This document shows positions 55,037 to 64,000 of a stretch of 64,000 nucleotides of DNA, in pieces. How positions within the stretch are numbered: position 1 is the stretch's first letter; the number at the start of each line of letters is the position of its first letter. The translations under genes were made by a program, and so were the position numbers. Below the pieces are notes generated by a model. The model did not search any database and had not been told where the DNA came from. It saw only the letters and a program-made list of their open reading frames with translations. This DNA is from Hyphomicrobium_A sp963817485 (lineage in GTDB: Bacteria; Pseudomonadota; Alphaproteobacteria; Rhizobiales; Hyphomicrobiaceae). The stretch covers positions 217,355-281,354 of the forward strand of contig CAWFOR010000026.1 of NCBI GenBank assembly GCA_963817485.1, read 5' to 3'.

Positions 55037-55318
55037 ATGACAATCAAAACTCTGGGCTTGATCTCGTTTTGTGTCGTCGCTCAATGCGGAAGCGCGATGG
55101 CGCGCCCCCATTGCGACGACGGAGGCTTCGCGCTCGTGCACGGCCAATGGATTTCCAGTCAATGGTGTCAGGAGGAACTGGCCGCACAAGTCTCCCGCAA
55201 AAGCAGGTGGGGCTACTCGGCCGCGCAACTGCACAATAGCCCCGCAGCTATGGACGAGTTTTGCCGCGGTAATGCCGACATCCGGTTCACCACCGCATGC
55301 GCCCCCTACAAAGACTAG
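55037..55318 (+). CDS. Small exported protein with conserved Cys
   Basis: A 93-residue protein with a signal peptide (residues 1-21, C-G-S-A-M-A) and a mature part with four Cys (H-C-D-D-G, W-C-Q-E-E, F-C-R-G, A-C-A-P), which likely form two disulfides. I do not recognise its family. ATG 55037 follows the upstream sequence G-A-G-G at 55025-55028. It converges with the FixJ-type regulator gene, 21 bp between stops. Confidence 0.55.
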   Translation: MTIKTLGLISFCVVAQCGSAMARPHCDDGGFALVHGQWISSQWCQEELAAQVSRKSRWGYSAAQLHNSPAAMDEFCRGNADIRFTTACAPYKD

Positions 55319-55339
55319 AATGCCGGCGAACGGCGGTGC

Positions 55340-55963
55340 TCAAGATGGATCACGAGATTCCTGAAGGCGCATCGCCAGCCGCACCAGTTCGGCGATGTTG
55401 CGCGCTCCCGTCTTCTCCATGACCCAGGCGCGGTAGGTCTCAACGGTGCGGGGGCTGATCTGGAGGTTCTGCGCGATCTCCTTGTTGGAAAGCCCTTTGA
55501 CGGCCAAATCCATGACCTGCCTCTGGCGGTCGGAAAGCTCGTTGACGCGAGATGCTAGGCGTTGAAGTTCCCGGTCCTCGGCGAGCCTGTTGTGCGCCTT
55601 GTCGATTGCTGCCTTGATTGTCTCAATGAGACGATCCGGAGAAAACGGTTTCTCCAGAAAGTCATGTGCTCCCGCCTTCACGGCGGAGACAGCCATGCTG
55701 ATGTCGCCGTGTCCTGTGATCAGAATAACTGGCACGACTGACTTGCGTTTTTGCAGCTCAGCCTGGAGCTCGAGACCGGACATGTCCGGAAGGCGAACGT
55801 CGCAAACGACACAGCAAGCGTTTTCACGGTCTCTGTGCGCAAGAAAATCCTCTGCCGACGTGAACGTACGCACCTCAAAGTCGTAGCGGCTCAGCATCAT
55901 GCGTAGTGAGTCGAGCACGGCCTCGTCATCGTCGATAACAGCCACCATCAAACCATCGTTCAT
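55340..55963 (-). CDS. FixJ/NarL-family response regulator
   Basis: A 207-residue regulator. Receiver: V-I-D-D-D-E-A, phosphorylation Asp in C-V-V-C-D-V-R-L-P-D-M-S-G, L-I-T-G-H-G-D and L-E-K-P-F. Output: a LuxR-type helix-turn-helix (L-S-D-R-Q-R-Q-V-M-D-L-A, G-L-S-N-K-E-I-A, S-P-R-T-V-E-T-Y-R-A). It starts inside the kinase's stop (ATGA at 55960-55963), so the pair is coupled. It may control the RND operon divergent from the kinase. Confidence 0.94.
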   Translation of the reverse strand: MNDGLMVAVIDDDEAVLDSLRMMLSRYDFEVRTFTSAEDFLAHRDRENACCVVCDVRLPDMSGLELQAELQKRKSVVPVILITGHGDISMAVSAVKAGAHDFLEKPFSPDRLIETIKAAIDKAHNRLAEDRELQRLASRVNELSDRQRQVMDLAVKGLSNKEIAQNLQISPRTVETYRAWVMEKTGARNIAELVRLAMRLQESRDPS

Positions 55964-57597
55964 GACGAGGCTCCTGACCGTAACCGCAGAGAGACCTGGG
56001 CGCCGTCCGGGCCTCCACCAATCATCAGCTCCCCTCCGTGGCTCTCAACGATGGTTCTGCTGAACGATAACCCAACACCCAAGCCGTCTTCCTTGGCCGA
56101 AGCGAGTAGCGCCGGCCGCCTGATGTCAAATTCCGGTGGAAAGCCGGGGCCATTGTCAGAGACCGTGATCTCGACCTCGCTGCCGTGCTTGGCATTGCGA
56201 GCGTGCAATGACAGATACTTGTGTCCAGACGTGTTAGCCGACATGGCTTCCGCCGCGTTCGAAATCAGATTGATGAGCACCTGCTCGATCTGCAGCTTGT
56301 CGATCATGATGCGGCGTGTATCGCGCTCGATCGACACTGTCACGTCGACCCCTTCGCGCTGCAGGGTTGGGGAGATTAACCCTAGTGTTTCGCGAAATAC
56401 TTCGTGTACGCTTTCGGACCTGATCTGCGGACGCCCCCGTCTCACAAGGTCGCGGAAACTCTTGACCACGGCATCGGTTCTTTCAACTTGGGCGGCCACC
56501 TTGGTCGCCGCCTCGATGGCCATGGCGCGGTCGCCTTTGCCGTCTTCCAAGTATTGCTGAATGAGCCGGTTGTAATTCGCGATCGCTGTCAGTGGCTGGT
56601 TGATTTCATGCGCGATGGCGGTAGCAAGTTCACCAGCGCTACCGAGGCGGAAGATCTCGGCCCCGGATTCCTGATTGCGGCGCAGCTGCTGCTCGACGCG
56701 CCGGCGCTCTGACACAAGACCGCCTATCGCCAAGCCCGTGAATGCGAGCACGAGCATCAGCCCCTGGAAAGCAGCAAGGTTGCCGGATTGGTCGCCCAGT
56801 CTCGACAGTGCGGCAATCAGGCCAATCTGGGTCAGCAAAAGTCCGTAGGTCGTTCCTTGGAGACCGTGCCGCAAGGCAATCCAAATAACCGGAAAAAACA
56901 CGACGTTGAAGAGCCGGAAGTGTGGGAGCGATGGAAATCCGAAGGCAAGCACCAGAGCGGCGAGGATCGATGCAGCCTGCATGAAATTCTCAAACGTGGG
57001 ACGCGGAAGCCTCCCCGCGGAGCGCAGCAGCAACAGGAAGGGCGCTATGACTGAAATGCCGATGAGGTCAGCCGTCGCGAACTGGAAGATCGCAGCGCCC
57101 GCTTCCGCACCTGGAAGAATCCCGGTGGCGACGAGCAAAGCTGCGTAGCCGCACGCTATCAAGGACGAACTGATTATAGCCGTGGCTTCCAGCAGCCTTA
57201 CGTCGCGGAAGGTGGAGAGGCGTGCATCGAACCGCAACTTCGGATTGGCGAGCGATGTGAGAGCGAGAGCGTATCCGCCACCGATGATGATGGGCGCGAA
57301 CATCTGGGCGGCGATCGGAAAGTCGTTGCCGCGCACAATGATGTCTGCAGCAGCCACAGCCAACAGCATAAAGGGCCAGATGCGCTTGCCGAGCAAAAAA
57401 AAGGCCGCGAAGCTGAGACCGGTTTCCGGGCCCCAGGGGACAATTCCATAAGGCGTGGCAGCAAAGGCGAGGCTGAGCCAGACCATCGCGACGTAGGCCA
57501 TCACGTAGGCCGGTCCCACAAGCCATAGCGGTTGCGACTGCATATCCGGCATTCGATTTGCAATCGCTTCTGATGTTGCGGCCACCCGATACTTCAT
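55960..57597 (-). CDS. MASE1-domain sensor histidine kinase
   Basis: A 545-residue kinase with a MASE1-type sensor of about eight helices in residues 25-310 (G-P-A-Y-V-M-A-Y-V-A-M-V-W-L, P-W-G-P-E-T-G-L-S-F-A-A-F-F, A-D-L-I-G-I-S-V-I-A-P). Then a short coiled linker, the phosphoacceptor in A-I-A-H-E-I-N-Q-P-L-T-A-I, N box L-I-S-N-A-A-E-A-M, G1 D-N-G-P-G-F-P and G2 G-L-G-V-G-L-S-F-S. The catalytic half resembles FixL, but no PAS or heme-binding His region is seen, so oxygen sensing is not implied. The FixJ-type regulator overlaps its end by 4 bp. It is divergent from the RND operon at 57864. Confidence 0.92.
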   Translation of the reverse strand: MKYRVAATSEAIANRMPDMQSQPLWLVGPAYVMAYVAMVWLSLAFAATPYGIVPWGPETGLSFAAFFLLGKRIWPFMLLAVAAADIIVRGNDFPIAAQMFAPIIIGGGYALALTSLANPKLRFDARLSTFRDVRLLEATAIISSSLIACGYAALLVATGILPGAEAGAAIFQFATADLIGISVIAPFLLLLRSAGRLPRPTFENFMQAASILAALVLAFGFPSLPHFRLFNVVFFPVIWIALRHGLQGTTYGLLLTQIGLIAALSRLGDQSGNLAAFQGLMLVLAFTGLAIGGLVSERRRVEQQLRRNQESGAEIFRLGSAGELATAIAHEINQPLTAIANYNRLIQQYLEDGKGDRAMAIEAATKVAAQVERTDAVVKSFRDLVRRGRPQIRSESVHEVFRETLGLISPTLQREGVDVTVSIERDTRRIMIDKLQIEQVLINLISNAAEAMSANTSGHKYLSLHARNAKHGSEVEITVSDNGPGFPPEFDIRRPALLASAKEDGLGVGLSFSRTIVESHGGELMIGGGPDGAQVSLRLRSGASS

Positions 57598-57863
57598 ATC
57601 TTTCCACTCGACGGGGCTCTGCCACTCCGCACGGGTACGGAGGGTTATGTACCGGGTGGCCCTTCCGCAGGCACACGGCCGGAATTCTAGTGCGTGCTCT
57701 GACTGCTATATCGGCTGAGCTAACAGGGGCAATGTGCCTTTGATCATAGGGGGTTGCGGCACATTGGTTTGCGGGGGCTCTCGCATGCGCAGCACTCGTG
57801 CCGCTCCTGCGGCGCCGTAGGCCACGCTATTCAGCCGCAGACCGGCAAGAAAGACAAACGCTG

Positions 57864-60800
57864 ATGTCGCTACCGCGCTTTTCGCTCGGCCATCCTCACA
57901 CGATTGCGGCGGTCATCGTCCTGGTCTGCCTGCTTGGACTGGGCGCCGTCTGGCGCATGCCGGTCGATATCTTTCCGTCGATCGATATTCCGGTCGTCAG
58001 CGTCGTGTGGACCTACAACGGCATGAGCGCCGAGGAGATGCAGGACAGGATCCTCATCAAGCACGAGCGGCAGATGGCTTCGCTCGTAGACGACATCGGG
58101 CGCATAGAAGCCAACAGCTACACTGGCGTAGGTGTGATCAAAGTCTTTCTGCACGAAGGGGCCGACGTCAGCCGGGCCGTCTCGCAGCTCGCGAGCTGCG
58201 CCCAGACCGTGCTGAAGAGCATGCCGCGCAATATTACGCCGCCACTGATCGTCCGCTACAGCGCCACCGACGTGTCAGTCATCCAGCTGAGCCTCGCCAG
58301 CCGGTATTTGCCTGATCAACGGCTGACTGACATCGGACAGCAAATTCTGCGTCCAAACCTTGCCGTCGTCCACGGAGCGCAGGTGCCCTATCCCTACGGC
58401 GGCAAGCCGAGGCTGATCATGGTCGACCTCGATCAGCAGGCGCTCCAAGCGCGCGGCTTGACTCCCTCGGAGGTGGCCGACGCGCTGCAGTTGCAAAACG
58501 TCATCGTTCCCGCCGGCGACGTGAAGGTCGGGCAAAAGGACTACGCCGTCGCCATCAACAACACACCGCATCTTTTGTCAGCCATCGAAGATTTTCCGAT
58601 CAAGCAGATCGATGGAAAGACCATCTTTGTGAGAGACGTCGCCCACGTTCACGACGGCAGTCAGGTCCAGACGAACTCCGTCAGCCAGGACGGCGTCGCG
58701 GGGGCCCTTATGCTTGTCCGTAAGACTGGAAGCTCGTCCACGCTCGATGTCATCAATGGCGTCAAGGCCGCGCTGCCGGATCTTCGCAGGCTGATGCCGG
58801 CCGGCGTTTCCATCAAGCCGATCTTCGATCAGTCCATTTTCGTCAAGGCCGCACTCAACAGCGTCATCATGGGCGGACTGATGGCCGCCGGTCTGACCGC
58901 GCTCATGATCCTTCTGTTTCTCGGCAATTGGCGGCTCACCCTCATCATTCTTGCCTCGATACCGCTCTCGATCATAACAGCCCTCCTCTTGCTCTACATA
59001 GGAGGCCAAACATTGAACACGATGACGCTCGGCGGCTTTGCGCTCGCCGTCGGCATTCTCGTGGACAATTCGACCGTCGTTATCGAGAACATCGAGCGGC
59101 ATATCGGACTTGGAGAGGGCGTCGAGGAAGCGATCCTCTCGGGCACGGCCGAGGTCGGAGTTCCAACTCTTTTGTCGACACTTGCGATCAGCGTGGTGTT
59201 TGTTCCTGTTTTCCTGCTCACGGGGACGGCCAAGTATCTCTTTTCGCCGCTTTCGCTCTCGGTGATCCTTTCGCTGTTCGCGAGCCTGGTGTTGTCCTTC
59301 ACGCTCGTTCCCGTGCTCTTCAAGTACTTGATCAAGCCCCACCCGACGCACGAGCCCGAAAGCCCAATCGCTCGCAAGACCCGAAATCCCTTCTCCGCGA
59401 TTCACCACGGCTTCGAGCACGGTTTCAGTGCGTTTTCGCGAAGGTTATCGCAGTTCCTTGGCCTGGATCGTCAATCGGCCCTTCGCGCCGTGCGTATTCT
59501 TTTCGCTTCTGGCGATTGGGACCTGGTTCCCGCTGCAGACACTTGGCATGGACTTCTTTCCGGCAGATCGACGCCGGCCAGATGCGTCTTCATGTGCGCG
59601 CTCCGCCGGGGACGCGTCTTGAGCAGACCCAGAGCTATTTCGCCAAGGTCGAGGAGGCGGTCAGGCGCATAGTCGGGAACGATCAGATCGACGTCATCCT
59701 GGACAATATCGGCCTGCCCTACAGCGGCATCAACGTCGCGCTCAGCGACAGCGCAACCGTGGGCCCGATGGATGGCGAGGTTCTCATCGCACTGAAAGAG
59801 CGGCATACGCCCACGGCCGAACATGTGGCGCGGCTCCGCCGCGAACTGCCGAAGCTGTTTCCAGAGCTGACGTTCTTCTTTCAGCCGGCCGACATCGTCA
59901 ATCAGGTTTTGAACTTCGGGCAGCCGGCACCCGTCGACATCCGCGTATCGGGACGCGACAGCGAGGCAGCCTTCGCCGCCGCCTCGAAGCTGACCGCCGA
60001 CCTACGCGGCGTGCCGGGCGTCGTCGATTCCCACGTGTTCCAGGTGCCGGATGCGCCGGCCATTAAGATCGACGTCGATCGCGCCAAGGCGCGGGAGCTG
60101 CGCCTCGACCAGCATGGCATCGCCAATGATCTGCTCGTCACCCTGAATTCGAGCGCTCAGGTCTCACCCAACTTCTGGATCAACCCGAGCAACAGCGTGA
60201 GCTATCCGCTGGTCGTGCAGACGCCGACTTACCGGGTGAACTCGATGAAGGACGTCTGGACTGTCCCTGTGACCTCTCCTGGCGAAGAAGGGCACCAAGT
60301 GTTGATGAACGTCGCGAAATTCGGGCGCACGAAGGTTCCGATGATTGTGTCGCAGGTCAATCTTCGGCCTGTCTTCGACGTTCACGCCGACATCCAGGGT
60401 CGCGATCTCGCATCCGCGGCCAAAGCCATTGACGCCGTGATCGCGAAGGACCGGCCGGATGCCGTCAGCGGCATTACGATCACGCTCAGCGGTCAGATCG
60501 AAACGATGCGGGAAAGTTTCGCCGGACTTTTTGGTGGCATCGCATTCGCCGTCATTCTGGTGTTCCTGCTTCTAGTCATCAACTTCCAAAGCTGGATCGA
60601 TCCCCTCATTGTGTTGGGCGCCATCCCGTTCGCACTCTGCGGCGTCGTCTGGATGCTGTTTGCGACAGGCACCCACGTCAGCGTGCCGGCGCTCATGGGC
60701 ACATTGATGTGCATCGGCCTCACCACAGCCAACGGCATTCTCGTCGTCACGTTTGCCAACCAGCGCGCCGAGGAAGGCATTCAACCGCTGCAAGCCGCGA

Positions 60801-61051
60801 TCGAGGCCGGCTACACCCGCCTGAGACCGGTTCTCATGACGGCGGGGGCGATGATTCTCGGCATGATCCCGATGGCGCTCGGCGTCGGCGAAGGGGGAGA
60901 GCAGAACGCACCATTGGCGCGCGCCGTTATCGGGGGCCTGCTGTTTGCGACGTTCGCCACCCTCGTGCTGGTGCCTGCGCTGTATCGGACCTTGCGGCGT
61001 ACTAGTCCTTCGCAACTTCATAAGAGGAGTGCCGCCCTTGCAGCGTCCTGA
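57864..61051 (+). pseudogene. RND efflux permease with two frame disruptions
   Basis: A third RND permease. It starts at ATG 57864 (S-L-P-R-F-S-L-G-H-P-H-T) and reads to about 59433; an extra T in a run of four (59433-59436) moves it to the next frame (F-R-E-G-Y-R-S-S-L-A-W-I-V-N-R-P to M-D-F-F-P), and an extra G at 59562-59563 moves it again (Q-I-D-A-G-Q-M-R-L-H-V-R), after which it runs to 61051. Removing both bases gives about 1061 residues, normal for RND pumps. Helix 4 has I-L-V-D-N-S-T-V-V-I-E-N, with Asn where most pumps have the second relay Asp. The adaptor starts within its last codons. Confidence 0.85.
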
Positions 61052-62354
61052 AGAATTGCGCGTCCCTGGCGACAAGACGGAACCCGCGTTTGATGCCTTT
61101 GACGACGAGCGCGAGCAGGACGCCTTATCGCACTACGGCCATCACGCTGTGCCGAGCGGCTACGGCAGGCAAACCGGTCGCTGGGTCAGCGCTTTCGGAG
61201 TTGTGACCGCCATCGTGCTCGGCGCGGCGTTTTTCACAGTCAGCAACATTCGGGCACGGGAAAAATTTGAGCTCGATCAGGAAACCGCGAGTAGCGCGTC
61301 CGCCCTACCGCGTGTCGACGTGATGGCCGTCAAGCCAGCCCCAAAAAGCCAGACACTGACGCTGCCTGGCGAAACCTCCGCCTGGTATCGGACGACAATA
61401 TACTCGCGCGTGAGCGGATACCTCGACAAATGGTACGTCGACATCGGTGATCGCGTGAAGAAAGGACAGGTTCTCGCTACCATCGACACACCTGACCTTG
61501 ACTCTCAGCTCGATGCCGCCAAAGCGGAACTCAATGCCGCCGAAGCAGAAACCAAGGTCAAGGAATCGGAGGCCGAATTCGCAAGGACGAGCTACGATCG
61601 CTGGCGGGATTCACCGGCCGGCGTCGTCTCGGTTCAGGAGCGCGAGGCGAAAAAAGCCGCCTTCGACAGCAGCGTCGCTCAGCTCAACGCCGCACGTGCA
61701 CGCGTCAACGTAGACCGCGCCAAAGTGAACGGCCTGATCTCCCTCGCTGCGTTTAAGAGCGTAAGTGCCCCCTTCGATGGCGTCGTCGCCGAGCGCCGCA
61801 TCGATCCCGGCGACCTGGTAACGGCTGGCAGCACAGCCAGCACCACGCCGTTGTTTGTTATCGAACAAGCCGACCGGATTCGCGTCTTTACCAGCGTTCC
61901 CCAGGACGTCGCAGAGAAGCTAAAGGTCGGATCGCCCGTGAGGGTTCTCACGGCAGGCGGTTCTGGTCGAGCTTATGAAGGGCAGATCGTAAGAACGACA
62001 GGCTCACTCGATCCCCGGGCCCGCACCATGCGTGTCGAAGCCGACCTTCCCAATCCCGATTACGCGCTCGCGCCCGGCATGTACGTGCGCACGGAGATCC
62101 AGTTCACCCGGCATGCGAGCATGGAACTCCCAGCCAGCGCTCTGATCTTCCGAAGTGATGAACCCCAGATCGCCGTTGTCGGGAAAGACAACATGATCGA
62201 ATTTCGCAACGTCGTGATCGCAAGCGACGATGGTAATTCCGTTGAGATTTCTTCCGGGGTGGCAGAGGGCGAGCGTGTCGCCCTTAACATCAGCAGCCGG
62301 ATCACCAGCGGTCAAAAGGTCGAGGTCGAGAAGACGGCGGAGGCGGCCGAGTGA
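61038..62354 (+). CDS. RND efflux periplasmic adaptor subunit
   Basis: A 438-residue membrane fusion protein. A long acidic N-terminal tail (about 50 residues) precedes the membrane anchor (V-S-A-F-G-V-V-T-A-I-V-L-G-A-A-F-F, residues 53-72). The rest has I-Y-S-R-V-S-G-Y-L lipoyl, a coiled-coil hairpin (A-A-K-A-E-L-N-A-A-E-A-E-T-K-V), S-A-P-F-D-G-V-V-A-E-R-R-I-D-P-G-D-L-V and a barrel region. TTG 61038 is preferred as it has AGGAG 9 bases upstream (GTG 61029 is too close to it). It overlaps the permease by 14 bp and the outer-membrane gene by 1 bp. Confidence 0.88.
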   Translation: MQRPEELRVPGDKTEPAFDAFDDEREQDALSHYGHHAVPSGYGRQTGRWVSAFGVVTAIVLGAAFFTVSNIRAREKFELDQETASSASALPRVDVMAVKPAPKSQTLTLPGETSAWYRTTIYSRVSGYLDKWYVDIGDRVKKGQVLATIDTPDLDSQLDAAKAELNAAEAETKVKESEAEFARTSYDRWRDSPAGVVSVQEREAKKAAFDSSVAQLNAARARVNVDRAKVNGLISLAAFKSVSAPFDGVVAERRIDPGDLVTAGSTASTTPLFVIEQADRIRVFTSVPQDVAEKLKVGSPVRVLTAGGSGRAYEGQIVRTTGSLDPRARTMRVEADLPNPDYALAPGMYVRTEIQFTRHASMELPASALIFRSDEPQIAVVGKDNMIEFRNVVIASDDGNSVEISSGVAEGERVALNISSRITSGQKVEVEKTAEAAE

Positions 62355-63877
62355 TGGTATCGGGGCGCCTCCTAGCATTGGGGCTGATCAGCGCCATATC
62401 ACTGTTGTCGGGTTGCGCAATGGGGCCCGATTATCTGCCTCCCTTCAGCACAGCCGCGAACGTCACTAACCCTGACCAGGCGCCATCGCCTGCTATCGCG
62501 CACTGGTGGACGATGTTGGGGGACCCAGAGCTCGATTCTTTGATCGATCGGGCTGTTCGATCCAATCCAAGCGTGGAGATCGCGTTGACCCGTATCAGCA
62601 TCGCTCGGGCCAACGAGATTGCCGTGCGCGGCGCCGCCCTGCCCGAAGTAGATGCAAGCGCCGGGGCGGGTCGCGGGACCGGCTCGAACTCGACGCGGGG
62701 CCGTGTGGCTCCGCCGATGAATGCCGCAACCAACACATCGGGATTGAAAGAGATCACCGATGTCGCAGGTTTCGATGCCGGGTGGGAGCTTGACCTCTTC
62801 GGTAAGCACAGGCGGGCGATGGAAGCTGCGCAGTATGCAACCGACCTCGCAGTTGAGCAGAGGCGGGATGCGTTGGTCTCTGTGGTCGCTGAGGTGGCCC
62901 GCGCGTATGTCGAAGCGCGAGGCGCTCAACAGAGATTGAAGGTGGTCGAAGAGACTACTGATCGAGCACAGGAAACGCTAAAGCTCGTGCGCGAACGCTA
63001 TCAGCGCGGGCTGACCAACGAGCTTGATGTGACGCTGGCGTCCCGGCAGTACGCCACCTATCGAGCGCAGATACCGCTTCTGACCGCAGACAGCTACGCA
63101 CAATTTGAACGCATCGCGGTACTTCTCGATGTTCCGTCAGGAATGATCGCCGGTGAATTGAAGCAACCACGGCGCATCCCTCTCACACCCGAACGCCTGA
63201 AGACCGGCATGCCGGCTGATATCATCCGGAGGCGGCCAGACGTGAGGGCGGCTGAGCGAGAGCTGGCCGTCGCCACCGCTGAGATCGGGGTCGCTGCCGC
63301 CGATCTTTTCCCACGGGTGGCGATCACGGCTGGCGGAGGCGCGCAGAACCAAGGTCTTGGGGTCAATCCGGTTGCGTGGAAGAGCATCTATTCGGTCGGC
63401 CCCACGCTTTACTGGCCCCTCCTCGATTTCGGAACGCTCGACGCGCTGGTGCAAGCGCAGACGTTCCGCAGCCATGCGCAGTACGTTCACTTCAAGGACA
63501 CTGTCCTCTCCGCTGTCGAAGAGGCAAATCTCGCCATGACACGTTATCGCGCTCAGATGGCTACCATTCAGATGCTCAACAAGGCGGGGGCAGACGCAGG
63601 ACAAGCGGTGCAGCTGGCAACGCAACGCTATGAACGCGGTGTCACTGACTTCCTGAACGTACTCGACGCGCAGCGGGAGGAGGATGTTTTAAATCTTCAA
63701 TACGCCACCGCCCGTACCGCGGCGGCTGTCGACTTCATCGCCCTGTACAAGGCTCTCGGCGGAGGCTGGGAAATGTTCGACGAGATGCCTCCTGAACCGA
63801 GTGCGAGGCCGGCTGTGCTCGCCGCGTTCGAGCAGCTTCGTCAGCGCGGCGAAAGTTTTCCGCCTCCGAGCGAATAG
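62354..63877 (+). CDS. RND efflux outer-membrane lipoprotein (NodT/OprM family)
   Basis: A 507-residue outer-membrane factor. A lipoprotein signal ends at L-L-S-G-C (lipidated Cys about residue 21). The TolC-like domain repeats follow: W-W-T-M-L-G-D-P-E-L-D-S-L-I, G-W-E-L-D-L-F-G-K-H-R-R-A, the R-R-R-P-D-V-R-A-A-E-R-E-L motif and R-Y-E-R-G-V-T-D-F-L-N-V-L near the end. It completes a permease-adaptor-channel operon, giving a full tripartite pump. The ATG at 62354 overlaps the adaptor stop (TGATG). The last 40 residues are an unconserved tail. Confidence 0.93.
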   Translation: MVSGRLLALGLISAISLLSGCAMGPDYLPPFSTAANVTNPDQAPSPAIAHWWTMLGDPELDSLIDRAVRSNPSVEIALTRISIARANEIAVRGAALPEVDASAGAGRGTGSNSTRGRVAPPMNAATNTSGLKEITDVAGFDAGWELDLFGKHRRAMEAAQYATDLAVEQRRDALVSVVAEVARAYVEARGAQQRLKVVEETTDRAQETLKLVRERYQRGLTNELDVTLASRQYATYRAQIPLLTADSYAQFERIAVLLDVPSGMIAGELKQPRRIPLTPERLKTGMPADIIRRRPDVRAAERELAVATAEIGVAAADLFPRVAITAGGGAQNQGLGVNPVAWKSIYSVGPTLYWPLLDFGTLDALVQAQTFRSHAQYVHFKDTVLSAVEEANLAMTRYRAQMATIQMLNKAGADAGQAVQLATQRYERGVTDFLNVLDAQREEDVLNLQYATARTAAAVDFIALYKALGGGWEMFDEMPPEPSARPAVLAAFEQLRQRGESFPPPSE

Positions 63878-64000
63878 CGGCAGAGGCGGGGCCGTTGCGG
63901 TATTCGTACGGCTTCTCAGACCTCTCCCACTCCGTCATCGGGCGACGCGCGTATCGAGTCGCCGCGCTCAAGCCTCTCGTCTCACCGCGTAGGGCAAACC

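Noticed and set aside
59433..59563. Programmed frameshifting in the RND permease
   Set aside because: Two shifts within 130 bp without slippery heptamers or a downstream structure, plus similar single-base gains in unrelated genes, favour sequence errors.
63878..64000. A minus-strand gene at the right edge
   Set aside because: The open frame there is antisense to the end of the outer-membrane factor gene and has no recognisable feature.

Overview
The window is high-GC, gene-dense chromosomal DNA from an alphaproteobacterium. The order rpmH-rnpA-yidC-engB followed by argB and a pyrimidine 5'-nucleotidase-type HAD gene, together with a twin-membrane protein/PduO adenosyltransferase/rhomboid/etfBA/hbd cluster, is typical of Hyphomicrobiales (Rhizobiales). 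The rhizobial-type porins, an Omp25-like barrel and a HisKA_2 kinase agree with this. The genus cannot be fixed by eye.

Layout. 0.1-4.6 kb: cobalamin adenosyltransferase, rhomboid protease, electron transfer flavoprotein (etfB, etfA) and 3-hydroxybutyryl-CoA dehydrogenase. 4.6-6.8 kb (minus): DUF899 protein, glutathione S-transferase, an SRPBCC protein and its ArsR-type regulator with a palindrome over the regulator's start codon. 7.0-9.0 kb (minus): ECF sigma factor, anti-sigma factor and fasciclin protein, an arrangement like SigK/RskA/MPT70. 9.0-16.1 kb (minus): HAD phosphatase, argB, engB, yidC, rnpA, rpmH, with a plus-strand Clp-N-domain membrane gene set between argB and engB. 16.3-19.7 kb: disulfide reductase-like flavoprotein, sensor kinase, tRNA-Arg(ACG). 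19.7-23.8 kb (minus): an unidentified protein, a secreted alpha/beta hydrolase, and a fusion of a periplasmic binding protein with a pentameric ligand-gated ion channel. 24.0-34.2 kb: two RND efflux pumps flanking an Nramp (MntH-type) transporter that has a Fur/Mur-like box. 34.5-43.2 kb: short-chain dehydrogenase, VIT-type metal transporter, glycosyltransferase pair (GT39 and GT2-GtrA), an OmpR/sensor-kinase pair and envelope proteins. 43.2-49.1 kb: an accessory-looking patch with a groEL gene lacking its 5' end, a lone receiver, a Crp/Fnr regulator, a HisKA_2 kinase, a truncated transglutaminase fused to a DNA-binding domain, and a broken membrane protein. 49.6-57.6 kb: two porins, a scrap of a third, a TPR protein, and a FixJ/MASE1-kinase pair. 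57.8-63.9 kb: a third RND efflux operon with permease, adaptor and outer-membrane lipoprotein.

Overall theme: envelope transport and sensing. There are three RND systems, two metal transporters, two porins, an Omp25-like barrel, three two-component pairs or orphan kinases and a neurotransmitter-receptor-like channel.

Sequence quality matters here. Seven genes are broken by eight single-base gains, several in homopolymers and all in the same direction. This looks more like systematic insertion error in the assembly than real gene decay, so these genes are probably intact in the organism. The groEL fragment and the transglutaminase chimera are different in kind and look like true rearrangements.
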